A stretch of 64,000 nucleotides of DNA from Mycobacterium sp. DL (lineage in GTDB: Bacteria > Actinomycetota > Actinomycetes > Mycobacteriales > Mycobacteriaceae). The notes below the pieces were generated by a model that saw only the letters and a program-made list of their open reading frames with translations, did no database searches and was not told the DNA's origin. This document shows, in pieces, positions 6,433-13,783 of this stretch. Location of the stretch: NCBI RefSeq assembly GCF_039729195.1, contig NZ_CP155796.1, positions 4,712,001 to 4,776,000 of the forward strand, written 5' to 3'. How positions within the stretch are numbered: the stretch's first letter is position 1; every line of letters begins with the position of its first letter. A program made the position numbers and the translations under genes.

Positions 6433-7323
6433 TCAGACTACGCGGTCACCGGGGCTGCGGGCAGCGTCCGGACTGGGCCCGAAAGCAGGCTCGACAACCT
6501 CGTCCCCGACGACGGCGAGCAGGCGCAGATCCTCCAGTGCGGTGGAACCGGCGGGTGGGGTGAGGATCACCAGCCGCTGGCCGTCGGTTGTCGCCAGCAC
6601 CTCGCAGTCCAGGGTGATCTGTCCGACCCTCGTCAGGAACGTCTTGCGTTGCATACGGCGGGTGGCCACTTCGTGTCGTGCCCAGAGTTCGGCGAATTCG
6701 GGGCTGCGTGCGAGCAACCCGTCGACGAGTTCACGCATGTCGGCGTCATTGGGGCGGCGGGCCCAGCCCGCCCGCAGGTCTGCCACCATCGTCCGGCTCA
6801 GCTGGTTGTGGTGTTCCGGTGGGGCGGACTGCCGCGAGCGCGGATCCGTGAACCACTGCCAACTCATGCTGGCGCGGACACCGGCCTCACGCACAAGAGG
6901 CAACGCGCTCATCAGCAGTCGGGCGAGCTCGTTCTGCGCAAGGACCACGTCGGTGTCCGAACAGACGAACGCGGCGGCGTCGCGCAACTGGTCGAGCACG
7001 AACAGCATCGCCGGCCGCACGTGGACCGAATGCCCGATGCGGTCCGGGACGGCGTGGCCGGCCAGTCGGTAGAGGTGATCGGACTCGTCGTCGGTCATGC
7101 GCAGCGCCCGCGCCAGTGCCCGCAGCATCTGCGGCGACGGCTGCGGCCCTCGTGACTGTTCCAACCTCCCGTAGTAGTCGACCGACATCCCCGTCAGCTG
7201 TGCCACCTCCTCGCGCCGGAGCCCCACCGTCCGGCGGCGAAAACCCGCAGGCAGCCCGACGTCCGCCGGTTTCAACGTCTCTCGGCGGCGCCGGAGGAAC
7301 TCGGCCAGCGCTTCACGATCCAT
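6433..7323 (-). CDS. XRE/MmyB-type transcriptional regulator
   Basis: A 296-residue regulator: N-terminal HTH (residues about 5-75; RRTVGLRREEVAQLTGMSVDYYGRLEQSRG is its core region) followed by the MmyB-like ligand-binding domain (DTDVVLAQNELARLLM; WQWFTDPRSR; WARHEVATRRMQRKTF). This arrangement is very common in actinobacteria, where such proteins usually repress a divergent oxidoreductase gene. I chose the ATG at 7323 (MDREALAEFL); a longer open frame to 7479 overlaps the divergent gene and has no family similarity. The divergent aldo/keto reductase begins 100 bases away and is the likely target. Confidence 0.85.
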   Translation of the reverse strand: MDREALAEFLRRRRETLKPADVGLPAGFRRRTVGLRREEVAQLTGMSVDYYGRLEQSRGPQPSPQMLRALARALRMTDDESDHLYRLAGHAVPDRIGHSVHVRPAMLFVLDQLRDAAAFVCSDTDVVLAQNELARLLMSALPLVREAGVRASMSWQWFTDPRSRQSAPPEHHNQLSRTMVADLRAGWARRPNDADMRELVDGLLARSPEFAELWARHEVATRRMQRKTFLTRVGQITLDCEVLATTDGQRLVILTPPAGSTALEDLRLLAVVGDEVVEPAFGPSPDAARSPGDRVV

Positions 7324-7423
7324 CCGGTCATTGTCGTTCAGTGCGAGAGGTTCTGGGTAGGACTGCCGATCCCTGCCTCCGCGGATCCTGGTAGCCCTGC
7401 GCGTTTCGTCCCACGCTGGTCTC

Positions 7424-8410
7424 ATGCGAACCAAGACGATTGGAAATCTGACCACTTCGGCCATCGGCCTCGGATGCATGGGGATGTCGGGGGCCTACGG
7501 TGAATCCGACCGCGACGAGTGCATCGCCACCGTGCGCGCGGCACTCGACGCGGGGATCACGGTTCTCGACACCGGTGACTTCTATGCCATGGGGCACAAC
7601 GAACTGCTGCTCGCCGAGGCGCTGCGGCCGGTTCCCCGCGAGACCTACCAACTCAGCGTGAAGTTCGGTGCCCAGGTCGACCCGGCGGGTGCCTGGGTCG
7701 GATACGACGCCCGGCCGGCCGCGCTGAAAACCGCTGCGGCGTACTCGCTGCAGCGCCTCGGCACCGACTACATCGATGTCTACCGGCCCGCGAGACTCGA
7801 TCCTGCGGTGCCCATCGAGGACACCATCGGCGCGATCGGTGAGCTCGTCGATGCCGGGTACGTGCGGCACATCGGGTTGTCGGAGGTCGGATCGGAGACG
7901 ATCCGTCGTGCGGCGTCCGTCAGGCCGATCAGCGACCTGCAGATCGAATACTCGCTGATGACACGCGGCGTCGAGCGCGACATCCTCGGCACCTGTCGGG
8001 ATCTGGGAATCGGGGTGACCGCCTACGGTGTGCTCGCGCGCGGACTGATCGGCGGACACTGGACGAAATCGAGCGGCGGCCCGGGTGATTTCCGCACTGC
8101 GAGTCCGCGTTTCGCCGAGGCCAACCTGGACGGCAACCTGGCAATGGTCGAAACGCTGCGCGCGGTCGCCGACCAGCTCGGGGTGTCGGTGGCGCAGGCG
8201 GCGATCGCCTGGGTGGACTCGCGGGGCGCCGACGTCGTGCCGCTGGTCGGCTCGCGCACCCGGACTCGGTTGGCCGAGGCGCTCGGCGCGGTGGACGTGA
8301 GCCTGACTGCAGAGCAGTTGGCGCAGATCGAGGCGGCCGTGCCGGTTGATGCGGTAGCGGGGGACCGCTATCCCGCAGCGCACATGGCTGCGCTGGATTC
8401 CGAGCGCTGA
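7424..8410 (+). CDS. Aldo/keto reductase with substituted catalytic histidine
   Basis: A 328-residue AKR with the (beta/alpha)8 pattern: GLGCMGMSGAYG at the start, Asp49 and Tyr54 in LDTGDFY, Lys80 in SVKFG, HIGLSEVG, and the NADPH-binding end VVPLVGSRTRTRLAEAL. At the place of the fourth tetrad residue (usually LYYQHRVDP) the protein reads VYRPARLDP, so the His is replaced by Ala123. A subset of actinobacterial AKRs shares this sequence, so it is unlikely to be an error. The protein may still reduce activated carbonyls or work on another substrate. Divergent from the MmyB-type regulator; convergent with catC, with 10 bases between the stops. Confidence 0.85.
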   Translation: MRTKTIGNLTTSAIGLGCMGMSGAYGESDRDECIATVRAALDAGITVLDTGDFYAMGHNELLLAEALRPVPRETYQLSVKFGAQVDPAGAWVGYDARPAALKTAAAYSLQRLGTDYIDVYRPARLDPAVPIEDTIGAIGELVDAGYVRHIGLSEVGSETIRRAASVRPISDLQIEYSLMTRGVERDILGTCRDLGIGVTAYGVLARGLIGGHWTKSSGGPGDFRTASPRFAEANLDGNLAMVETLRAVADQLGVSVAQAAIAWVDSRGADVVPLVGSRTRTRLAEALGAVDVSLTAEQLAQIEAAVPVDAVAGDRYPAAHMAALDSER

Positions 8411-8420
8411 GCTCGGCTGC

Positions 8421-8705
8421 CTACCCGGCGCGGATGTCTGATGGATGCTGCGCCAGTGGGGTCACCCGGATGGTCATGTACGGATACAGCGGAAGTCCCG
8501 AAAGTATCTGGTGCAGTTCATCGTTGGAATCGACATCGAACACCGAGTAATTCGCGTATTCACCCACCACGCGCCAGATGTGCGGCCACTTGCCGTCGTG
8601 CTGCAGGCCTTGCGAGTAAGCCTTCTCCCGGCTGAGCAGTTCGGTCCGCTCCTGCGGGTCCATGTCGGTCGGGAGGTTCACCTCCATGTGTACGTGGTAG
8701 AGCAC
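8421..8705 (-). CDS. catC: Muconolactone delta-isomerase
   Basis: A 94-residue enzyme that converts muconolactone to 3-oxoadipate enol-lactone in the catechol branch of the beta-ketoadipate pathway. It has the family's full length and motifs: MEVNLPTDM, LLSREKAYSQGLQ, KWPHIWRVVGEYANYSVF and LSGLPLYPYMTIRVTPLAQHP. I chose the GTG at 8705 (reading V-LYHVHMEV), one base after the catA stop, because the family starts MLYxVxM; a longer open frame to 8732 overlaps catA. Last gene of the lysR-catB-catA-catC operon. Confidence 0.93.
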   Translation of the reverse strand: MLYHVHMEVNLPTDMDPQERTELLSREKAYSQGLQHDGKWPHIWRVVGEYANYSVFDVDSNDELHQILSGLPLYPYMTIRVTPLAQHPSDIRAG

Positions 8706-8706
8706 G

Positions 8707-9585
8707 TCAGATCCGTTCCGGATCGAGGGCAAAATCGTAGGCGACCGACTGGGTGCCGTCGGGCTCGATCTGCGGTTCGAGGATCAACTCCGGCTTCACC
8801 GCGCTCGCGATGTCGTCGTCGTTGTGCTCGTCACCAGGGAAGTACAACTGCGCGGTCAACAATTCGTGGCCGGGAGCCGAGACCTTCACGTGCAGGTGAG
8901 CCGGGCGCCATGCGTGCCAACCGGCCGCCGCGATCAGCTTTCCGCACGATCCGTCGGTCGGGATCTGGTACGGCGCAGGGCGAATGGTGGTGATCTCGAA
9001 TGTGCCGTCAGCTCCGGTGGAGAAGCTGCCGCGCAGGTTCCACTCCGGGATGCCCGGCGCGAACTGCGAGTAGAAGCCGTCGTTGTCAGCGTGCCAGAGT
9101 TCGACCCTGCCCTGCAGTGGACCACCGTCGGTGTCGGTGATCCTGCCGCGCCACACCAGCGGGGTCCCCTGCTCGCCGTCGCGCATGGGGATCGTGCCCT
9201 TCGCGCCGAGGTCCGGTGAGCCCGGGACGTAGTACGGACCTTCGATGCTGCCCTTGTTGCCCGCCCGGTGATCGGTGGCGACGTCTTCGACCGCGTGCTC
9301 GAGCCAGACGTCGAGGAACAACGGCCACTCACCGTCCTGGCCGACAGCGATCAGCCACGCCTTCAGTGCGTTGTACTCGTCGTAGGTGACGCGGTGGCGA
9401 CGGATCGTGTCGTGCAGAGCACTGAGCACCTCACCTGCCAGCAGATCAACACGCTCGGCGGGTGTGTCCTTGACCGCGTCATAGGGCGACTTGTCGGCGT
9501 GGAACCGGTCGGTGGCTGATGCGCCGGATGCCGCGGCGCTTGTGACTTCAGTGGCAGACGGTGTGGGGTTTTCGACGGTGGTCAT
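8707..9585 (-). CDS. catA: Catechol 1,2-dioxygenase
   Basis: A 292-residue intradiol ring-cleavage enzyme that opens catechol to cis,cis-muconate using Fe(III). The four iron ligands are visible: Tyr in GPYYVPGSPD, Tyr in RPAPYQIPTDG, and two His in HAWRPAHLHVKVSAPGH. The N-terminal helical dimerisation domain is intact. ATG 9585 (MTTVENPT) follows a GAGAGAAGAA purine tract; a longer frame to 9648 is not supported. The gene lies 59 bases downstream of catB and is followed at once by catC. Confidence 0.95.
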   Translation of the reverse strand: MTTVENPTPSATEVTSAAASGASATDRFHADKSPYDAVKDTPAERVDLLAGEVLSALHDTIRRHRVTYDEYNALKAWLIAVGQDGEWPLFLDVWLEHAVEDVATDHRAGNKGSIEGPYYVPGSPDLGAKGTIPMRDGEQGTPLVWRGRITDTDGGPLQGRVELWHADNDGFYSQFAPGIPEWNLRGSFSTGADGTFEITTIRPAPYQIPTDGSCGKLIAAAGWHAWRPAHLHVKVSAPGHELLTAQLYFPGDEHNDDDIASAVKPELILEPQIEPDGTQSVAYDFALDPERI

Positions 9586-9644
9586 GGTCAATTCTTCTCT
9601 CTCTGTTGTTCTTTCAGCTCCACGGGGGCTGCCCATGGAGGAGT

Positions 9645-10751
9645 TCAATGCCGGTCGGTGCGGTAGCGGGCAAGTTTGTCGGGGTCGATTGTGATGCCGA
9701 GTCCGACGCCGGGCGGGACCCTCAGCAGGCCGTCACGTATCTGCAGCGGCTCGGTGAGCAGATCGTCGGACATGTCGAGGAAGTTGGACAGTTCGCCGGC
9801 GCGACGCGAGGTGAGCGGAAACGCCGCGCCGAACGCGACTGCGCAGGCGCTACCGATCTGACCGTCGATCTGGTTGCCCATCACCACTTCCACGCCGAGA
9901 CCTTCGGCGAGATGGTGGACGCGTTGCGAGGTGGTGAATCCGGTGCGAGCGGTCTTGATGCTGATCGCGGTGGCTGACCTGCTCAGCACCTCGCGCGTGA
10001 CGTCGGCGGGTGTCGAGACCGACTCATCGGCGATGAACGGCACGTCGAGTCGCTCCACGAGCCACCTGCGGCCCATGACATCGTCTGCGGGACAGAGTTC
10101 CTCCGCGAACAGCAGGTCGAGATCTGCCATCTGCCGCATCGCCCGCAGCGACTCCGACGCCGTCCACCCGCGGTTGGCATCGATGTACAACTCGATCGAA
10201 TCGCCGAACCGGTCCCGAAGGGCACGCACGACCGCGGTGTCCAGGGTGACGGGATGGCGTCCCACCTTGACCTTGAACACGCTGATGCCGTAGCCGTCAC
10301 GCATTTTCTCCGCCTCCGCGACCATCGCCGCCGGATCTGCGAAGCCGAGCATGTGGCTCACCTGCATCCGGTCGGTGAAGCCACCGAGCAGGCTGGTCAC
10401 GGGAACTTCCAGTGTGCGGCCGAGCGCATCCCAGATCGCCATGTCCACAGCGGATTTCGCCGCGGGGTTTCCGACGGTGCGTGCGATCCGGGCATGGGCC
10501 ACTTCACGTTCGGTGAGTGCCAACCCGACCAGGGCCGGAGCGAACAACTGGTCGATGACCGCGACGATCCCGGCCTGGGTCTCGCCGTAGGTGAAGGGCC
10601 GCGGCGGCGCTTCCGCCACGCCGACCACGCCGTCGTCGGTATGCACGCGGACGAGGACGTGCTCGGCGGTGTGGACTTCGCCGGACGCGAACTTGAGAGG
10701 CTTCGAGTAGGGGATCGCGAACGGAATCGCCTCGACGGCGGTGATCTTCAC
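9645..10751 (-). CDS. catB: Muconate cycloisomerase
   Basis: A 368-residue enolase-superfamily enzyme that lactonises cis,cis-muconate to muconolactone. Motifs: FKVKVGRHP carrying the catalytic Lys pair, metal ligands in YIDANRGW, LLFAEELCP and FIADESVS, and the second-half lysine in AISIKTARTGFT. The GTG start at 10751 (V-KITAVEAIPF) follows AGGAGCTCCT and overlaps the LysR stop as GTGA, so catB is translationally coupled to its probable regulator. This is unlike the classic divergent catR-catB arrangement. Confidence 0.93.
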   Translation of the reverse strand: MKITAVEAIPFAIPYSKPLKFASGEVHTAEHVLVRVHTDDGVVGVAEAPPRPFTYGETQAGIVAVIDQLFAPALVGLALTEREVAHARIARTVGNPAAKSAVDMAIWDALGRTLEVPVTSLLGGFTDRMQVSHMLGFADPAAMVAEAEKMRDGYGISVFKVKVGRHPVTLDTAVVRALRDRFGDSIELYIDANRGWTASESLRAMRQMADLDLLFAEELCPADDVMGRRWLVERLDVPFIADESVSTPADVTREVLSRSATAISIKTARTGFTTSQRVHHLAEGLGVEVVMGNQIDGQIGSACAVAFGAAFPLTSRRAGELSNFLDMSDDLLTEPLQIRDGLLRVPPGVGLGITIDPDKLARYRTDRH

Positions 10752-11650
10752 AGGAGCTCCTGAACGGCGGTGGGTGTGAAAGCAGACGACAGGACGTTGA
10801 TCGCGGCGTCGACCACGGGGTTGTCGGCACCGCACCGCCAGGCGAGGGCGAGTTCGATGCTGCCCGCATCGGTCAGATCGCGAAAGACGATCCCCTGCAA
10901 CGGCAGAGTGCGCACCGACGCCGGCAATACTGCGACGCCGAAGCCGGCGGCCACCAGGGCCAGCAGCACCGCGGTACCGGGCGCGGCATGTTCGCGATGT
11001 GGCACGAACCCGGCGCGCTTGCAGTCGCGCAGCACAGCGTCGTTGACGGCCGAATCCCGGCTGGCGTAGGCGACGAACGACTCACTGCGCAGGTCGGTCA
11101 AGGAGACCACCGGCTCTGCGGCCAGGCGGTGGTCTACCGATACGGCGAGAACCAGCGGTTCGACGTCGATGGTCCGCATCTCGATGTCGTCGCCCACGGC
11201 GGGTGGACGAAGCACGCCGACGTCCAGCGCGCCCGATCGGAGCTGATCGCACTGCAGTGGCGTGAGCATGTCGGCCTGGATCTCCATCGCCACCCCCGGG
11301 AGTTCCTGACGCAGGATCCGTGCGACGCGCGGCAGGTGGGAGAACGCGGCCGTGCCGGTCAGCCCGACGCGGAGCAGGCCACCGCGGCCGGCAGCGATGC
11401 GGCGCACCCCGCGTTCGGCGTCGTCGACGCCCGCCAGGATGCGGGCCGCTTCGGATCTGAGGAAGTCCCCGGCGGAGGTCAGGGAGACCTGTCGGGTCGT
11501 GCGGTTGAACAGCGTGGCGCCCAGTTCGTCTTCGAGCTGGCGGATCGCATACGACAATGCCGGCTGCGCAATGTGGAGTTGGTCCGCGGCCTGCCCGAAG
11601 TGGCAGGTCTCGGCCACCGCGGCGAAGTATCGCAGGTGACGCAGCTCCAT
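10748..11650 (-). CDS. LysR-family regulator of the cat genes (cotranscribed)
   Basis: A 300-residue LysR-type regulator. N-terminal winged HTH (MELRHLRYFAAVAETCHFGQAADQLHIAQPALS region, residues 1-60), then the periplasmic-binding-like effector domain (GLLRVGLTGTAAFSHLPRVARIL; GALDVGVLRPPAV; LALVAAGFGVAVLPASV). The first residues match the CatR/BenM/ClcR subgroup, which senses muconate. ATG 11650 was chosen over 11692 because the family begins MELRHL. The gene heads the catBAC operon and its stop overlaps the catB start, so regulator and enzymes share one message. It is divergent from benA across 206 bases. Confidence 0.88.
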   Translation of the reverse strand: MELRHLRYFAAVAETCHFGQAADQLHIAQPALSYAIRQLEDELGATLFNRTTRQVSLTSAGDFLRSEAARILAGVDDAERGVRRIAAGRGGLLRVGLTGTAAFSHLPRVARILRQELPGVAMEIQADMLTPLQCDQLRSGALDVGVLRPPAVGDDIEMRTIDVEPLVLAVSVDHRLAAEPVVSLTDLRSESFVAYASRDSAVNDAVLRDCKRAGFVPHREHAAPGTAVLLALVAAGFGVAVLPASVRTLPLQGIVFRDLTDAGSIELALAWRCGADNPVVDAAINVLSSAFTPTAVQELL

Positions 11651-11782
11651 GTGCTTTCCGTCCGTCTGAGGGCTGTATATGAGGCCCGACACGTTCGACG
11701 GTAGGCGGCTGATCCATAGGAATCAAAGACACATTTACGTCTGATTATTCGATGCAGTTTATTAATCTAGTGCGGAGTCAGG

Positions 11783-11800
11783 ACTAGGCAATTACCTAGT
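11783..11800. promoter_or_regulatory. Palindrome in the cat/ben divergent promoter
   Basis: ACTAGGCAATTACCTAGT is a perfect inverted repeat (6-base arms, 6-base spacer) in an unusually AT-rich stretch (about 11725-11800) between the lysR-cat and ben operons. It ends 56 bases before the benA start. A regulator operator is likely; which of the LysR or LAL proteins uses it cannot be told. Confidence 0.5.
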
Positions 11801-11856
11801 GTGACTGATGCCACTCGGTGCCAGAGTGCCAACAGAGATCACTTCTGGAGGCACAT

Positions 11857-13248
11857 ATGACCACGTCGACCGAACCCACCCACACAACCGCTCGCCCCGC
11901 GAGCCACGTCGAAGCCGTCTTGGCCGACGCCGTCGTCGACGATGCCGAGGCCGGCATCTATCGCACGAACCGTCGGATCTTCACCGACGAGGAGATCTTC
12001 GATCTGGAGATCAAACACATCTTCGAAGGCAACTGGATCTACCTGGCCCACGAAAGTCAGGTGCCCAACCCCGGGGACTACGTCACCACCTATATCGGCC
12101 GGCAGCCCGTTGTGATCACCCGCGACAAGTCCGGTGAGCTGCACTGCCTGGTGAACGCCTGCGCCCACCGCGGCGCGATGATCTGCCGCCGCAAGACAGA
12201 CAACCGGATGACGCTGACGTGCCCGTTCCACGGCTGGACATTCCGCAACGACGGCACTCTTCTCAAGGTCAAGGACCCGGACGGCGCCGGATATCCGGAA
12301 ACCTTCAACGTCAACGGCAGCCACAACATGACCAGGGTCGCGAGGTTCGACAGCTACCGCGGCTTCCTGTTCGGCAGCCTCGCCGACGACGTGCTGCCAC
12401 TCGCCGAACATCTCGGTGACACCGTCAAGGTGCTCGACATGCTGGTCGACCAGTCACCGGACGGGCTGGAGGTGCTGCGCGGCTCATCGACCTACACCTA
12501 CGACGGAAACTGGAAGGTGCAGGCCGAGAACGGGGCAGACGGCTATCACGTGACGGCTACGCACTGGAATTACGCCGCGACCACCAGCCGGCGCAGCACC
12601 GGTGAGTCCAAGAACGACACCAAAGCCCTCGACGCCGGCAGCTGGGGCAAGTCCGGCGGGGGCTACTGGTCGTTCCCTCACGGGCACCTGTGCCTGTGGA
12701 CCTGGGCGGGCAATCCGCAGGACCGGCCGTTGTGGGACAAGCTCGACGTACTCAAGGAGAGCTTCGGCGACGCCAAGGGCGAGTTCATGGTCAAGGGATC
12801 GCGCAACCTGTGCCTGTACCCCAATGTTTATGTGATGGACCAGTTCTCGACGCAGATCCGGCACTTCCGTCCCATCGCGCCGGACAAGACCGAGGTCACC
12901 ATCTACTGCATCGCCCCCAAAGGTGAGAGTGATGCGGCTCGCGCGCACCGGATCCGCCAGTACGAGGACTTCTTCAACGCCTCCGGCATGGCCACACCCG
13001 ACGACCTGGAGGAGTTCCGCTCCTGCCAGTTGACCTTCCGCGCTGAGGCCGCGCCGTGGAACGACATGAGCCGGGGTGCCGAGCACTGGCTGACCGGACC
13101 CGATGACGTCGCCCGATCACTCGGCATGGACGGGGTGATCTCGTCCGGCGTCAAGAACGAAGACGAGGGACTCTATCCGGTCCAGCACGGCTACTGGCTG
13201 GACACCATGCGCGGCGCAGTGGCCCGCGAGCACGCGAAGGAGAGCTGA
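11857..13248 (+). CDS. benA: Benzoate 1,2-dioxygenase, large (alpha) subunit
   Basis: A 463-residue Rieske oxygenase alpha subunit that dihydroxylates benzoate to the cis-1,2-diol. The Rieske centre is CAHRG..CPFHGW (residues about 100-125) and the mononuclear iron site is in [16 protein letters not shown] (residues about 225-240). The protein matches the BenA/XylX type by length and by the [16 protein letters not shown] block. The ATG at 11857 has a strong TGGAGG site; an upstream ATG at 11818 lacks one. First gene of the operon benA-benB-benCD-benK-LAL regulator. Confidence 0.93.
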   Translation: MTTSTEPTHTTARPASHVEAVLADAVVDDAEAGIYRTNRRIFTDEEIFDLEIKHIFEGNWIYLAHESQVPNPGDYVTTYIGRQPVVITRDKSGELHCLVNACAHRGAMICRRKTDNRMTLTCPFHGWTFRNDGTLLKVKDPDGAGYPETFNVNGSHNMTRVARFDSYRGFLFGSLADDVLPLAEHLGDTVKVLDMLVDQSPDGLEVLRGSSTYTYDGNWKVQAENGADGYHVTATHWNYAATTSRRSTGESKNDTKALDAGSWGKSGGGYWSFPHGHLCLWTWAGNPQDRPLWDKLDVLKESFGDAKGEFMVKGSRNLCLYPNVYVMDQFSTQIRHFRPIAPDKTEVTIYCIAPKGESDAARAHRIRQYEDFFNASGMATPDDLEEFRSCQLTFRAEAAPWNDMSRGAEHWLTGPDDVARSLGMDGVISSGVKNEDEGLYPVQHGYWLDTMRGAVAREHAKES

Positions 13249-13249
13249 C

Positions 13250-13774
13250 ATGGCCTCAACGGAAAAGGTGAACACAGCCAGGACTCTGATCACCCAGAAC
13301 ATGATCGAGCAGTTCCTGTACCGCGAGGCCCGTTACCTCGACGACCGCGAGTTCGAGAAATGGCTGCAGTGTTACGCCGACGACGTCGTGTACTGGATGC
13401 CCGCGTGGGACGACAACGACATGCTCGTCGAGAACCCGCAACGAGACATCTCGCTCATCTACTACGGGAACAAGGGCGGCCTCGAGGACCGGATCTTCCG
13501 GATCCGAACCGAACGATCGTCGGCGACGTCACTGCCCGAACCCCGCACCAGCCACAACATCAGCAACGTCGAGGTCATCGAACGGCGTGATGATCTGGTC
13601 GACGTCCGATTCAACTGGCACACCATGTATTTCCGCTACAAGACGATCGACCCGTACTACGGGACATCCTTCTACACCATCGATTTCAGCGGCGAACAAC
13701 CCTTGATCCGACGCAAGACCGTGGTGCTCAAGAACGACTACATCCACCACGTGGTGGATGTCTACCACTTCTAG
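13250..13774 (+). CDS. benB: Benzoate 1,2-dioxygenase, small (beta) subunit
   Basis: A 174-residue NTF2-fold beta subunit that completes the alpha3beta3 oxygenase. Typical segments are IEQFLYREARYLDDREFEKW, YWMPAWDDNDM and SLIYYGNKGGLEDRIFR, with the conserved C-terminus ending KNDYIHHVVDVYHF. ATG 13250 begins one base after the benA stop and has AAGGAG upstream, so the two subunits are made in step. Confidence 0.93.
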   Translation: MASTEKVNTARTLITQNMIEQFLYREARYLDDREFEKWLQCYADDVVYWMPAWDDNDMLVENPQRDISLIYYGNKGGLEDRIFRIRTERSSATSLPEPRTSHNISNVEVIERRDDLVDVRFNWHTMYFRYKTIDPYYGTSFYTIDFSGEQPLIRRKTVVLKNDYIHHVVDVYHF

Positions 13775-13783
13775 GGACGAGTT

